Shown here piece by piece: positions 12,838 through 21,319 of a DNA stretch of 57,039 bases; the first letter of the stretch is position 1; each line of letters opens with the position of its first letter. The stretch comes from a virus. The stretch spans positions 1 through 57,039 of the IMG/VR virus record IMGVR_UViG_3300017598_000221; one strand, given 5' to 3'. A program made the position numbers and the translations under genes. Below the pieces are notes generated by a model. That model was not told the DNA's origin, made no database searches, and was given only the letters and a program-made list of their open reading frames with translations.

Positions 12838-13992
12838 ATGTCATTATTCAACAACGCAATACTAAATAGACAAACATCATTTCAAAAAATTGCTTCAGAA
12901 TTCAAAGCTGATGCAATTGCAGATATTGAAAAAAATGTAAAAGAAATGGTTTCAGTACACAAAGACACAAACGATTCAATAGTAGATAGGTCGCATATAG
13001 CCAGCGAAAAAGATAGACTTATCTTTGAAGTGTCTCATTCAAAACTATTAGACGATATAGTTGAAGCAAACCATGTTCAACGCATCCCCAAACCATTTGG
13101 TTCACTGTATAACGAAGTAACATCAAACAAATCATTGGTATACATAAAAGGGAAGATGCCATTATCTGAAATAATAGAAATGGCTAACAGTCTGTATGAA
13201 ACACTTCCTGATACATTCTACGGAGTATTAGTTAAGCATGGAAAACATAAATTCTACAATCCTCTTCACCCACTAATAGCCAATGCTATGGTAGAGGGAG
13301 GTGAAGATATGAATCTAGAACATGAAGCAGTATTCTTTACATCATCAAAAACTCAAAAATCAGACAAAGATATTATAAATGAAGAAAAAGAGAACATAGT
13401 AAATATCATTACTTCTATGAGTATACCTACTAGCAATCAAATTCATAAAGTTACAAACATTAGTACTAGACTCAACGATTCATTAATGATAGTTGATTTT
13501 GATGCATATGACAAAAAAGGAAATTTAGTTGTAAAGGAGAATGATGCTAAATTTATAGTTCCAAATCAAATTATAAATAGTACCATTATTGCTCCGTACT
13601 ACGGTATATCATGTATAAACAGAACAGGTACTACACTGACTGGAGCTGCTTTAACAAAAGATATGCGTAGTGCAAACATATCTTCTAGTCATATGTGGAG
13701 TGCTGTTTGTACTGGCGGTAAAGGACATGATAAGTCTGGAATCAGAACACTATCACATTCCAATCATAAAAGCCCAATGTCAAACACTGTACTAACTGAA
13801 AACACATGGAACTTAGTTAGAGCATCTATAGAGACATCTTTGATGATATATGGATACACGTATGAACTAAATATAAAAGAGCCAATTAAGCGTATTGCCT
13901 TCGATGAGTGGAAAGCATTATCTGAAGATAATATAGAAATAGTAGACTACATGAATATGTTGTCTGAAATAAAATCACAGGAGATATCATGA
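12838..13992 (+). CDS. Possible E2-like conjugation protein, 384 aa
   Basis: Preceded by AAGGAGAAACAAAAATG and sandwiched between the E1-like and JAB genes. The C-terminal third has strands followed by H285-M-W-S-A-V-C291-T-G-G, reminiscent of the His...Cys-x-Gly active-site stretch of bacterial E2-like proteins (including the PRTRC-B type). After it come a loop and long helices (ENTWNLVRASIETSLMIYGY). The N-terminal 200 residues (VEANHVQRIPKPFGSLYNEV; HPLIANAMVEGG) are unrecognised. The E2 call rests mainly on context plus one motif. A phage-specific substrate or scaffold of the cassette is the main alternative. It overlaps the JAB start by 4 bp (ATGA). Confidence 0.4.
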   Translation: MSLFNNAILNRQTSFQKIASEFKADAIADIEKNVKEMVSVHKDTNDSIVDRSHIASEKDRLIFEVSHSKLLDDIVEANHVQRIPKPFGSLYNEVTSNKSLVYIKGKMPLSEIIEMANSLYETLPDTFYGVLVKHGKHKFYNPLHPLIANAMVEGGEDMNLEHEAVFFTSSKTQKSDKDIINEEKENIVNIITSMSIPTSNQIHKVTNISTRLNDSLMIVDFDAYDKKGNLVVKENDAKFIVPNQIINSTIIAPYYGISCINRTGTTLTGAALTKDMRSANISSSHMWSAVCTGGKGHDKSGIRTLSHSNHKSPMSNTVLTENTWNLVRASIETSLMIYGYTYELNIKEPIKRIAFDEWKALSEDNIEIVDYMNMLSEIKSQEIS

Positions 13993-15095
13993 TAGGATTC
14001 AACAAGTCAAAAGAAGAAAACAAGTTGTCAATCAAAAGAGGAAAAGCGAGTAGCTATTATTCACTATTCCTTCATACCAATAAAGCACTAGAGGAATACA
14101 GAACCAACAGTGGGATGTCTCCTCAATACTCTTCCGAGTATCAGCATCATTACTGGTTCACCACCTTTCGTATGCAGGTAGAGTCAGAGATTCTTGATAT
14201 TCATGTGCCAATCGTTATGTATAATTACCCACAGACTACTACATCTGCATCTGTAAACTTCCATCTTGAACAAGTTGAAGAGAAGTCTGACAAATTATTA
14301 TCACTAGCAGAAGAGAAAACAAAAGAGTTGTTATCATCATCTTTTGGTGAAACCATCACTGGTCTACTTCCAGTAGATATCAAGCTTGTCCCACTGGGAA
14401 CTCTCCACACTCATCCGGGCAAACTAGACTCATTCTCTGGAACAGACTATGGGGATAACCCTGAAAACCCCGGAATCGTGCATCCTATATCAACTATATC
14501 AGAAAAGAATACTCCATCGGTATCATCAATAGTCTGTCATTCTAAAGGCATAGCTAAGTTGGTTCATACAGAGTCTTGCCTAGTAAACATAAATGATAAT
14601 GTCATTACCTATTCAAAAGGCAAGACAGCATCTTATGTCAGAAGCGGAACTGGAAAAGAACCAAGCCCTATTCAATCTATGTTCTTTGAGCAAGAAAAAC
14701 TACCATCATATGAAGTAGATAGTGGAATCTCGTACTTAGAGAACGAAATAATCAAACCTGTCATTGATGAATGGGAAGCATCTAAATTTGAAATTGATAC
14801 TAGCAACATCTTAAAGGATAACGTAAACCCTGCTAAAAAATCAGTAAAAAAAGATTTTAATACTAAATCTAAATTCAATCTAATTGATTCAGCTGAACCA
14901 ATCTTTATCCTTGGTAACATATTTTATAAAGACGAAACATATACTGAAGATGACATAGATTATATGAGAGATGAGCTATCTGAACTAAATATATTCGATG
15001 TAAAAAGATTATCACTTATGCCTAGCAAGTCAGTAGTAAAAATATATGTTGATGAAGGATTCGGAGATACTATAAAACGGAGATACAAATGTTAA
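13989..15095 (+). CDS. JAB/JAMM-domain isopeptidase-like protein, 368 aa
   Basis: H140-T-H142-(7 residues)-S150-G-T-D153 is an exact JAMM zinc motif (H-x-H-x10-D with the conserved Ser), the active site of JAB proteases that mature or remove ubiquitin-like tags. Flanking sequence (LGTLHTHPGKLDSFSGTDYG) is typical of bacterial and phage JAB proteins. An N-terminal region of about 70 residues precedes the fold, and residues about 220-368 form a separate helical/acidic extension. ATGA overlap with the possible E2-like gene and 7-bp overlap with the next gene argue for a single operon with the E1-like protein. Confidence 0.85.
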   Translation: MIGFNKSKEENKLSIKRGKASSYYSLFLHTNKALEEYRTNSGMSPQYSSEYQHHYWFTTFRMQVESEILDIHVPIVMYNYPQTTTSASVNFHLEQVEEKSDKLLSLAEEKTKELLSSSFGETITGLLPVDIKLVPLGTLHTHPGKLDSFSGTDYGDNPENPGIVHPISTISEKNTPSVSSIVCHSKGIAKLVHTESCLVNINDNVITYSKGKTASYVRSGTGKEPSPIQSMFFEQEKLPSYEVDSGISYLENEIIKPVIDEWEASKFEIDTSNILKDNVNPAKKSVKKDFNTKSKFNLIDSAEPIFILGNIFYKDETYTEDDIDYMRDELSELNIFDVKRLSLMPSKSVVKIYVDEGFGDTIKRRYKC

Positions 15096-15814
15096 ATGAA
15101 TTAATCATTGAAGATGCTAAAAACAGTCGTGATGATAAAAAACAACTAACCTTGCCTTTATCATTTATAAGCGAAGAGATTATGTTTAATTACATAAATC
15201 TAGTCTACAACACTGATGAAGAAGATACTAATGACAACATCCTTGTATCAAACTATTTAAATTTAGATGTACAAAAATGTAAAAATCTTTTACTTGCAAA
15301 AGCGGATAATCCGACAATTCTAATTAGTTATCAAATAATTAATGACATACCAATTGAAATTGATATGTCATCTATAGTCTTTGATGGAGAGAACATTCAC
15401 TTAGTGAAAAAAGCGAGGTTCAATTCTATTCAACATATCGAAGAAGATATGACACATAGATATTGGAATGAAGCAATTTTAGCATTAGTAATTTTAGAAA
15501 AATTGAACTATTCAGTAAATAGATTGATGATTCATGTCATTGTATCAAATCAATCAGCAGGAGATGAAAAAATTCACACCATCTCTAAAAATAAACATCA
15601 TTTTACATATGAACATACAGAAGTTGGAAAATTAGCTGAAGAGAAAATAAAACGTTTATGGGAACAAATACAAACTGGCATAGAACCATCTGTCTGTACT
15701 GACACTTGGAATAACAAAAAATGCGAAACATATTGCCAATACGCAAGTCATAGACTTGGATTATGCTCAAAAGGATTAAACAATGAAAGCAGTGATAACC
15801 AACCACCATTCTGA
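15089..15814 (+). CDS. Cys-cluster protein, nuclease-like, 241 aa
   Basis: The C-terminus has CTDTWNNKKCETYCQYASHR then LGLC, a C-x8-C-x3-C-x9-C spacing that resembles the Fe-S or zinc clusters closing Cas4/AddB-type nucleases. A similar tail occurs in the PD-(D/E)XK nuclease at 16824. The central IEIDMSSIVFDGENIHLVKK could be a degenerate nuclease core (D...x-K). It overlaps the JAB gene by 7 bp and the next gene by 32 bp. The nuclease assignment is tentative; it might instead be an accessory of the E1/JAB cassette. Confidence 0.45.
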   Translation: MLNELIIEDAKNSRDDKKQLTLPLSFISEEIMFNYINLVYNTDEEDTNDNILVSNYLNLDVQKCKNLLLAKADNPTILISYQIINDIPIEIDMSSIVFDGENIHLVKKARFNSIQHIEEDMTHRYWNEAILALVILEKLNYSVNRLMIHVIVSNQSAGDEKIHTISKNKHHFTYEHTEVGKLAEEKIKRLWEQIQTGIEPSVCTDTWNNKKCETYCQYASHRLGLCSKGLNNESSDNQPPF

Positions 15815-16127
15815 TGACAAAACATTCAGTATGAACGGAATTGAAAGAAGTTTTGACGAGGAGATAGAACTAACCGAACAAGAGTACATAGTTCTTGAAC
15901 CAATGCTGGATGAAAGCAATAACAAGAAATTTACAATAGTAAAAAAAGAGATTGAACTAGTTCAATCAGGTTCAGTAGAATTATCAATAGATTATGTTTC
16001 AGATATAGTCATTAAAGAAATTGAACTATTTGATAGCATTAATAAATCACCTAACCACAGTGAAGAAGCAATCATAGCTATCTATACAAGAGTTAGTAAA
16101 ATTATAAACGAAAGAACATGGTCATGA
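15783..16127 (+). CDS. Unknown acidic protein, 114 aa
   Basis: Starts after AAAGGATTAAACAATG within the upstream gene. Strand-like N-terminus (MKAVITNHHSDDKTFSMNGI), then an acidic helix (EEIELTEQEYIVLEPMLDES). Length and N-terminal beta character made me consider a ubiquitin-like fold, but there is no C-terminal Gly and the pattern is not convincing. ATGA overlap with the next gene. Confidence 0.5.
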   Translation: MKAVITNHHSDDKTFSMNGIERSFDEEIELTEQEYIVLEPMLDESNNKKFTIVKKEIELVQSGSVELSIDYVSDIVIKEIELFDSINKSPNHSEEAIIAIYTRVSKIINERTWS

Positions 16128-16324
16128 ATCCAGTAGAAAGAAGCATAGCATCCAGAGATGGATGGGTAGAACCAAAGAAGAAGAAACAGTCTGCTGTAAA
16201 GCTTGGAGCTAAACATGCCGCTAGAGTAGCAACTACTAGAGCAGTCAAATCATCACTAGGTAATGGACTAACTGGTTCTATCGCTGCACTTATAGCAAGA
16301 AACTTTATCAACAAAAACACATAA
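16124..16324 (+). CDS. Small basic Ala-rich protein, 66 aa
   Basis: Start at 16124 (ATGA overlap) preferred over in-frame ATG 16118. A basic N-terminal half (EPKKKKQSAVKLGAKHAARV) leads to a Gly/Ala helix (LGNGLTGSIAALIARNF). The Gly/Ala-rich C-terminal half resembles part of the 130-aa protein downstream (IIGNNIIKF...GIAGTIAAKY), a possible distant relationship. Function unknown. Confidence 0.5.
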   Translation: MNPVERSIASRDGWVEPKKKKQSAVKLGAKHAARVATTRAVKSSLGNGLTGSIAALIARNFINKNT

Positions 16325-16330
16325 CATAGT

Positions 16331-16365
16331 GGCATCAAATACAATCGGGGTATACGTGTAAGTCC
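16331..16365 (+). promoter_or_regulatory. Post-stop element copy 4
   Basis: GGCATCA (16331-16337) and TGTAAGTCC (16357-16365), 6 bp after the stop at 16324 and about 65 bp before the next ATG. Confidence 0.5.
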
Positions 16366-16431
16366 ACTTTTAGCCATAAGCTTATCGCTCGAAAGAGTTA
16401 AACTACACGAAATTATAAAGGACATAAAAAT

Positions 16432-16824
16432 ATGTTAGAAATTGGAAATACAGCAGGCGTGCTTAAAGACGCAAATGTAGAAGCAACAAAGGCTTCAGCA
16501 TCAATCGTTGCCGGTAATATCATCGGTAATAACATCATTAAATTCGTTAAACCTCAGTTAGAAAAAACTGGTATTGCTGGAACTATCGCAGCTAAATATA
16601 TTGACCAACCACTTGGTAAAGCATTGTTACAAAATGCAGTAGCTGGTGTACTTATCCATACTATGCACGATAACGACAAAGCTATGCTTGTAGCTAACGC
16701 ATTAATCTCATCTGCTAACCTTGAGTTGGTTCAATCATTCAACATTGAAGAAATGTTTGACAACCTTACTAGTGGTGTAAACTTAGAACTTTTAAGTGGT
16801 GACACAGAAGGTCAAGAGAAGTAA
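16432..16824 (+). CDS. Gly/Ala-rich hydrophobic protein, 130 aa
   Basis: Preceded by AAAGGAC. Long Ala/Gly/Ile-rich helices (ASIVAGNIIGNNIIKF; GIAGTIAAKYIDQPLGKALL; NAVAGVLIHTM) that could insert in membranes or pack as an oligomer, followed by an acidic amphipathic C-terminus. TAATG overlap with the nuclease gene suggests coupled expression with replication genes. No family recognised. Confidence 0.55.
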   Translation: MLEIGNTAGVLKDANVEATKASASIVAGNIIGNNIIKFVKPQLEKTGIAGTIAAKYIDQPLGKALLQNAVAGVLIHTMHDNDKAMLVANALISSANLELVQSFNIEEMFDNLTSGVNLELLSGDTEGQEK

Positions 16825-17573
16825 TGCCTGATAAAGTCCTAATGATGGCAGAACATTCTTCTGTCTATCACGGGAACAAAGAACCAAAGCATATATCTGG
16901 TTCTCAGTTTGGCTCATCAATGCTACAGCTATGGCTTGCCAATAAATATGGCAAAGACATTAAACCATTCAGAGTAGGACAGAATACCATTGGTTCTATC
17001 TTTCATCTTGGCATGGAGACTGCTGCTAAACAACTATTCGGAGAAGAGGTTCTAACTGAACATGCTGTATCCAGAGTACTTCCAAATGGATGGACTATCA
17101 CTGGAACCATTGACCTTGTAGATAGAGAAGAAAAAGAAATCGTAGACTACAAGACTGGCAAGATGTATTCACTGAAAGTACAGAAACAAGAACCTCGTCA
17201 TGGTTATAACTTACAGCTAAACGCATATAAGTGGGCAGCAAAATTACCAGACTACAGAATGTACGATGCATTCTTTATGAAAGACAACAAAGAAATCATT
17301 GGCGAGAAAGCATATATCAAACATGAAGTCAAAGATATACCTACTTTCGTAACAGAAGCAGTTGACTTCACGAACGAGTTGCAGGACTGGATTGAGCGAG
17401 ACGAAGCTCCACCAAAGTGTGATACTTGGATGAGAATGGACGACACTAAAGCTAAAGGCGGAAAATTAGTTCCTTCAAGATGTTTACTATATTGTGATGT
17501 TGCACAATCATGTCCACACCTAGAACCATATATAGTTCAGCAGTTTCAAGCAAAATGCTTAACAAATGGATGA
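16824..17573 (+). CDS. PD-(D/E)XK nuclease, RecB/Cas4-like, 249 aa
   Basis: TITGTIDLVDREEKEIVDYK contains D97 and D108-Y-K110, the metal-binding triad of the PD-(D/E)XK superfamily. Upstream GSIFHLGMETAAKQL gives the helix motif, and QLNAYKWAAKL after the core is the QxxxY motif of RecB/Cas4 nucleases. The end has cysteines (SRCLLYCDVAQSCPH) consistent with an Fe-S cluster. Such enzymes act as 5' or 3' exonucleases in recombination and host DNA breakdown. It precedes two helicase genes, so a role in phage recombination is likely. Confidence 0.8.
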   Translation: MPDKVLMMAEHSSVYHGNKEPKHISGSQFGSSMLQLWLANKYGKDIKPFRVGQNTIGSIFHLGMETAAKQLFGEEVLTEHAVSRVLPNGWTITGTIDLVDREEKEIVDYKTGKMYSLKVQKQEPRHGYNLQLNAYKWAAKLPDYRMYDAFFMKDNKEIIGEKAYIKHEVKDIPTFVTEAVDFTNELQDWIERDEAPPKCDTWMRMDDTKAKGGKLVPSRCLLYCDVAQSCPHLEPYIVQQFQAKCLTNG

Positions 17574-17742
17574 GATAGATTCAATCACACTAGACAAAAC
17601 CAATCTTTTTAGACAAAAGATTATACTTAGACGTAAAGATGGTTCTGTCATACAAATACGTAATGCTACACCTGATGTGGCAGAAAAAGAATTCTATGCA
17701 GTTTTATCTGCATGGAACCAATATAAAGAGGCTAATAAATGA
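17566..17742 (+). CDS. Small protein, 58 aa
   Basis: Coupled by overlap to both the nuclease gene and the SF2 helicase gene (ATGA). Beta-rich start (IILRRKDGSVIQIRNATPDV) and a C-terminal helix (AEKEFYAVLSAWNQYKEANK). Not recognised. Position suggests an accessory of the nuclease or helicase. Confidence 0.5.
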   Translation: MDEIDSITLDKTNLFRQKIILRRKDGSVIQIRNATPDVAEKEFYAVLSAWNQYKEANK

Positions 17743-19313
17743 AACTATACGACCACCAAGATGAAGCCGTTTCATCAATACTATATTGCTTAGAGATGGA
17801 AGGCATGAACACAGTAGCATTAGATGCACCAACTTCATTCGGTAAATCACTGGTTCTATCAGAAGTAGCTGCACAGCTAACTGGAAAAGTAATCATACTT
17901 GTTAACATTTCTGCATTGATTGACCAAATCGCAGAACACTTGGTTGAGATTGGAGCAGAGTTCTCCATCCTTAAAGCTGGATACGAAGACCAATTTGACC
18001 CAAGTAAAAAGATTCAATTAGTTATGAGTCAAACATTTTTCGCAAGATATGAAAAGATAGACCTAGGAGACATCTCATGGGTTTTACAAGACGAAGGTCA
18101 TAGAGAAACATGGTCAGATAGAACCAAACATCTTCTTGACGTAGTTAAACCAGATGGTAGACTTCTCGTTAGTGGTACACCATTCGATTCTAAAGGTTAC
18201 GCACTCAAAGATGTAGACGAAACTATTCAGACTATTACTATACCAGAACTACAAGAGCAAGGATATGTGTCTCCTGTTGAATATTTCGTTCCAAAGTGGT
18301 CAGAGCAAATAGACTACTCATCACTCAGAATGTCTGGAGAAGACTATTCTGGAACTGCAATTGATGAACTTATAAACACTGATTCATATGCAGACATGGC
18401 AGTTCAGTCTATGAACAAGATGGATGGGAAAAGCAAAAAGACATTAGTATTTGCAAACTCAATTGAACATGCAAATACATTGGCAGAAGCATTGAACCAA
18501 GATGGTTATTCAGCATATAGTTATCATAGTGAAAACGACCCTAAAGAAGCCGCTGAAGCAATGGAATCATTTAAGACAGGTGAATCATCATCTGCATCAC
18601 TATTTGGCTCATCTAGCGTAGTTAAATGTGTTGTGGCAGTATCGAAGATATCAATTGGATTCTCAGTTAAAGACATCACACTATTGGTTCTATGTAGACC
18701 AACTAAAGTACTTAGTCTATATCGACAGATAGTAGGACGTGGAATTCGTACTCATCCAAACAAAACAAGTTGTGAACTACTAGACTTAGCATCCTGTGTA
18801 TCAACACATGGGTTCCACGATGAACCATATGAGCCTCCTGTCTACGGCAACAAAGAAGAACTGACTAGTGCTAAAGAATCATTGCAAGCAGAAGCTATTG
18901 AGTACATAGCAGGAGATGAACCAACTAAGATTACACGAAAAATGATAGTCGACAAAGTTGATGAAATCAAGCGTGATTCTAATGACATTTCTAAGCTGAG
19001 CGTAGATAAACTATCTGCTTTATTTAACATGACATCGAATTTACACACAGCATGTCATATAGCATTCGAGATGAACTTCAGAACCAAAGGTATCCCTTAT
19101 AAAGAGAATACTGTTGGATGGGCGATAGAGCCTTCGTTAACAATGATAGAAGATTACCCTGAATACAAACTCAGACTTGTGAAAACAATTAAAACTAGAA
19201 TGAAATCTATAGTTCGTGATGGAAAAAAACTAGCTGGCATATATTACTTCCCAGAGTGGTTATCAAAGCAGGTTCCATACTCAATTAAATCAGATGATTT
19301 TGAAATAGTATAA
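17739..19313 (+). CDS. SF2 DEAH-like helicase, 524 aa
   Basis: Walker A APTSFGKS around residues 29-37, DEGH at 118-121 (motif II), LLVSGTPF (motif III-like), then helicase C domain motifs ending SLYRQIVGRGIRTHP (motif VI with the arginine finger). The layout matches phage SF2 DNA helicases of the UvsW/RAD25 type, which unwind branched DNA, remodel forks or start recombination-dependent replication. The last 130 residues are a helical extension. It follows the nuclease and precedes a Dda-like helicase. Confidence 0.9.
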   Translation: MKLYDHQDEAVSSILYCLEMEGMNTVALDAPTSFGKSLVLSEVAAQLTGKVIILVNISALIDQIAEHLVEIGAEFSILKAGYEDQFDPSKKIQLVMSQTFFARYEKIDLGDISWVLQDEGHRETWSDRTKHLLDVVKPDGRLLVSGTPFDSKGYALKDVDETIQTITIPELQEQGYVSPVEYFVPKWSEQIDYSSLRMSGEDYSGTAIDELINTDSYADMAVQSMNKMDGKSKKTLVFANSIEHANTLAEALNQDGYSAYSYHSENDPKEAAEAMESFKTGESSSASLFGSSSVVKCVVAVSKISIGFSVKDITLLVLCRPTKVLSLYRQIVGRGIRTHPNKTSCELLDLASCVSTHGFHDEPYEPPVYGNKEELTSAKESLQAEAIEYIAGDEPTKITRKMIVDKVDEIKRDSNDISKLSVDKLSALFNMTSNLHTACHIAFEMNFRTKGIPYKENTVGWAIEPSLTMIEDYPEYKLRLVKTIKTRMKSIVRDGKKLAGIYYFPEWLSKQVPYSIKSDDFEIV

Positions 19314-19322
19314 GGCATATAA

Positions 19323-20606
19323 ATGAAAGTGAAAGAGAACCAAATGGAAGAAACGGAAAAGTCAAACATTGAACTAGAAAAAGAGTATAATCCTCTAAAT
19401 GAAAAACAGAAAATAGCATATGAGGAAGCAATATCTATAGACAATGATATTGTATTCATAACTGGTTCTCCGGGAACAGGAAAATCATTTACGGCAAAAT
19501 ATATCATAGATTACTTTTCAGAAATCACAGATAACAGCAGCATTGTAGCACTTGCACCAAGTCATCAATCAAAAGTAGTACTTAGAGACATGATTTACAA
19601 TGATAGCATTGATGTCAAAACTACACAGTCATACTGTAACATGGTTCCAGATTTCTATTCAGAAAAAGATTTCAAGTGGACCGGTAAGTATCCAGAGGAA
19701 AAGCAAGTAATACTTATAGATGAAATATCTATGGTATCTCAACAGCAGTTTGATTTAATCAGAGAGTCTTCATCTAAAATCATATGTCTTGGAGACAAGA
19801 ACCAATTACTATCTGTAGGTGAAAACAATGCTGACATGACACATATCAAAACCATAGAGCTTACCGAACAGATGAGACAGGAGAAGACCAATACATCATT
19901 GTATATGGCTATCCAAAGATACAAAGAAGCTATTCAATCTAATTCAAAAGTTGACTTATCTGGAGTACCAGAAGATGATACTTTATCATTGGTTCGAGAA
20001 AGAAAAGTATTATTTTCTAAATTTGTAAAATCAGAGATACACTCTAAAGTAATAGTGGCTGCAAAGAACGACATGGTAAACACATATAACTTGCAAGTAA
20101 AAAATGTAGTTGGTGAATCAATGTATGAGAAAGATGATATACTCATCACCCAATCACCTGTATGGGAAGTGTACAAGCAAGATAAAAAAGCTGACTTTAA
20201 TAACGGCGATATATTAAAAGTGCATTCAGTTAAATTTGTAAACAACGAAATTATGCCATACAACGAAGTATCTGTTTCGTATACTACCATTGATAGACCA
20301 ACCAATAAAATATGTATACCATCAAACAATGAACTTTATGAAGAGAGGCTTCAGGCATTGAGAGCTGATGCAAAGGCTAATCCTAAATTATGGAAGTTAT
20401 TCTATAAGTTCAAGAACCAGTTTGCTGAAGTCAAACATGCTTACTCTATGACATCGTGGAAGACACAGGGGTCAACATTTGACCAAGTATACATAGACCA
20501 TCAAGACATTGGTTCTATCCAGCATTGGGCAGATATGGACACATACAATAGAGCTATGTATATATCATTATCCAGAGCAAAAAAACACGCAACAATATTA
20601 TTATAG
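19323..20606 (+). CDS. SF1 Dda/RecD2-like helicase, 427 aa
   Basis: Walker A G48-S-P-G-T-G-K-S55, DEIS at about 133-136 (motif II), LGDKNQLLSVGE (motif III), LTEQMRQ (motif IV-like), a central SH3-like insertion, and a C-terminal motif VI (AYSMTSWKTQGSTFDQVYID ... YISLSRAKKHATILL). This is the T4 Dda/RecD2 type, a 5'-3' helicase for replication initiation; N4 gp37 is of the same class. Ribosome site about 10 bp after the SF2 helicase stop. Confidence 0.9.
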   Translation: MKVKENQMEETEKSNIELEKEYNPLNEKQKIAYEEAISIDNDIVFITGSPGTGKSFTAKYIIDYFSEITDNSSIVALAPSHQSKVVLRDMIYNDSIDVKTTQSYCNMVPDFYSEKDFKWTGKYPEEKQVILIDEISMVSQQQFDLIRESSSKIICLGDKNQLLSVGENNADMTHIKTIELTEQMRQEKTNTSLYMAIQRYKEAIQSNSKVDLSGVPEDDTLSLVRERKVLFSKFVKSEIHSKVIVAAKNDMVNTYNLQVKNVVGESMYEKDDILITQSPVWEVYKQDKKADFNNGDILKVHSVKFVNNEIMPYNEVSVSYTTIDRPTNKICIPSNNELYEERLQALRADAKANPKLWKLFYKFKNQFAEVKHAYSMTSWKTQGSTFDQVYIDHQDIGSIQHWADMDTYNRAMYISLSRAKKHATILL

Positions 20607-20615
20607 GAGAACCAC

Positions 20616-20810
20616 ATGAAAGTTAAAGACGTTATAGCCTTACTTCAAAAGATGGACCAAGAAGAAGAGCTTGTTATAGGATGGTGGAGAAAGGATTTCT
20701 TTAAAGACATAGAGAGTGCAGAGGATGATTGGAGCTGGATATGCAGCATAGAAGATAAACTTGATTGGTCACCAATATCTGCACAGATAAAAGCAAGACT
20801 AGACACATGA
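20616..20810 (+). CDS. Small acidic protein, 64 aa
   Basis: Start after GGAGAACCAC. The pattern MKVKDVIALLQKMDQEEELV resembles small phage proteins in which a short helix is followed by 'l..-d-e-v' (often annotated as uncharacterised). Trp-rich acidic middle (DDWSWICSIEDKLDWSPI). ATGA overlap with the next gene. Confidence 0.5.
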   Translation: MKVKDVIALLQKMDQEEELVIGWWRKDFFKDIESAEDDWSWICSIEDKLDWSPISAQIKARLDT

Positions 20811-21055
20811 ACGAAATGATTTCAAAACATTTTGTAGGTGTAAATTTCTTTACTCCAAATATACTTGCTTACAACGAAACCGATAAATACATGTATGAAT
20901 TATCAAAAGGTGATTCTATGTTCGCTGGAAATAACTCAAAAATATACGGAGTTACTGTTATTGACAAATCTACATTAGAAAAAAGAAATGATTTATCAGA
21001 TGTCTTTCAATCATATACAGAAGCTATTAATTACATAGATAACTATCTAACTTAG
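20807..21055 (+). CDS. Unknown protein, 82 aa
   Basis: Start at 20807 (ATGA overlap) preferred to in-frame 20765, which lies inside the upstream gene. Mixed alpha/beta (FVGVNFFTPNILAYNETDKY; AINYIDNYLT). No family recognised. Confidence 0.5.
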   Translation: MNEMISKHFVGVNFFTPNILAYNETDKYMYELSKGDSMFAGNNSKIYGVTVIDKSTLEKRNDLSDVFQSYTEAINYIDNYLT

Positions 21056-21078
21056 TACAAATTAAACAGGAGAACCAC

Positions 21079-21318
21079 ATGACTGAAAAAACAACATACG
21101 TAGCAGAAGATGAAAAAGAATTTTCAACAAAAGAAGAATGTATAGAGTATGAAAAAGCAGGAAGAGTATATATAGTTATTAGATACGCTGGGTACGACAT
21201 AATCGTAGGAGTATATGATAACTATGCAGACGCATTACTACATGTAAAAAGTGAACCTCTATCTGAATATTTCAAAATAAAAAATTATCCACTAAACATT
21301 CCACATAGAGGTTTTTAA
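21079..21318 (+). CDS. Unknown protein, 79 aa
   Basis: Preceded by CAGGAGAACCACATG. Contains a short 'F-dTkEECieYEkag' segment (EKEFSTKEECIEYEKAG) seen in many small phage proteins, then a beta-rich domain (VYIVIRYAGYDIIVGVYDNY). It lies one base before the primase gene. Function unknown. Confidence 0.5.
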   Translation: MTEKTTYVAEDEKEFSTKEECIEYEKAGRVYIVIRYAGYDIIVGVYDNYADALLHVKSEPLSEYFKIKNYPLNIPHRGF

Positions 21319-21319
21319 C

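Noticed and set aside
15783-16127. 114-aa protein as the ubiquitin-like modifier
   Set aside because: No C-terminal glycine and no convincing beta-grasp pattern; left as unknown.
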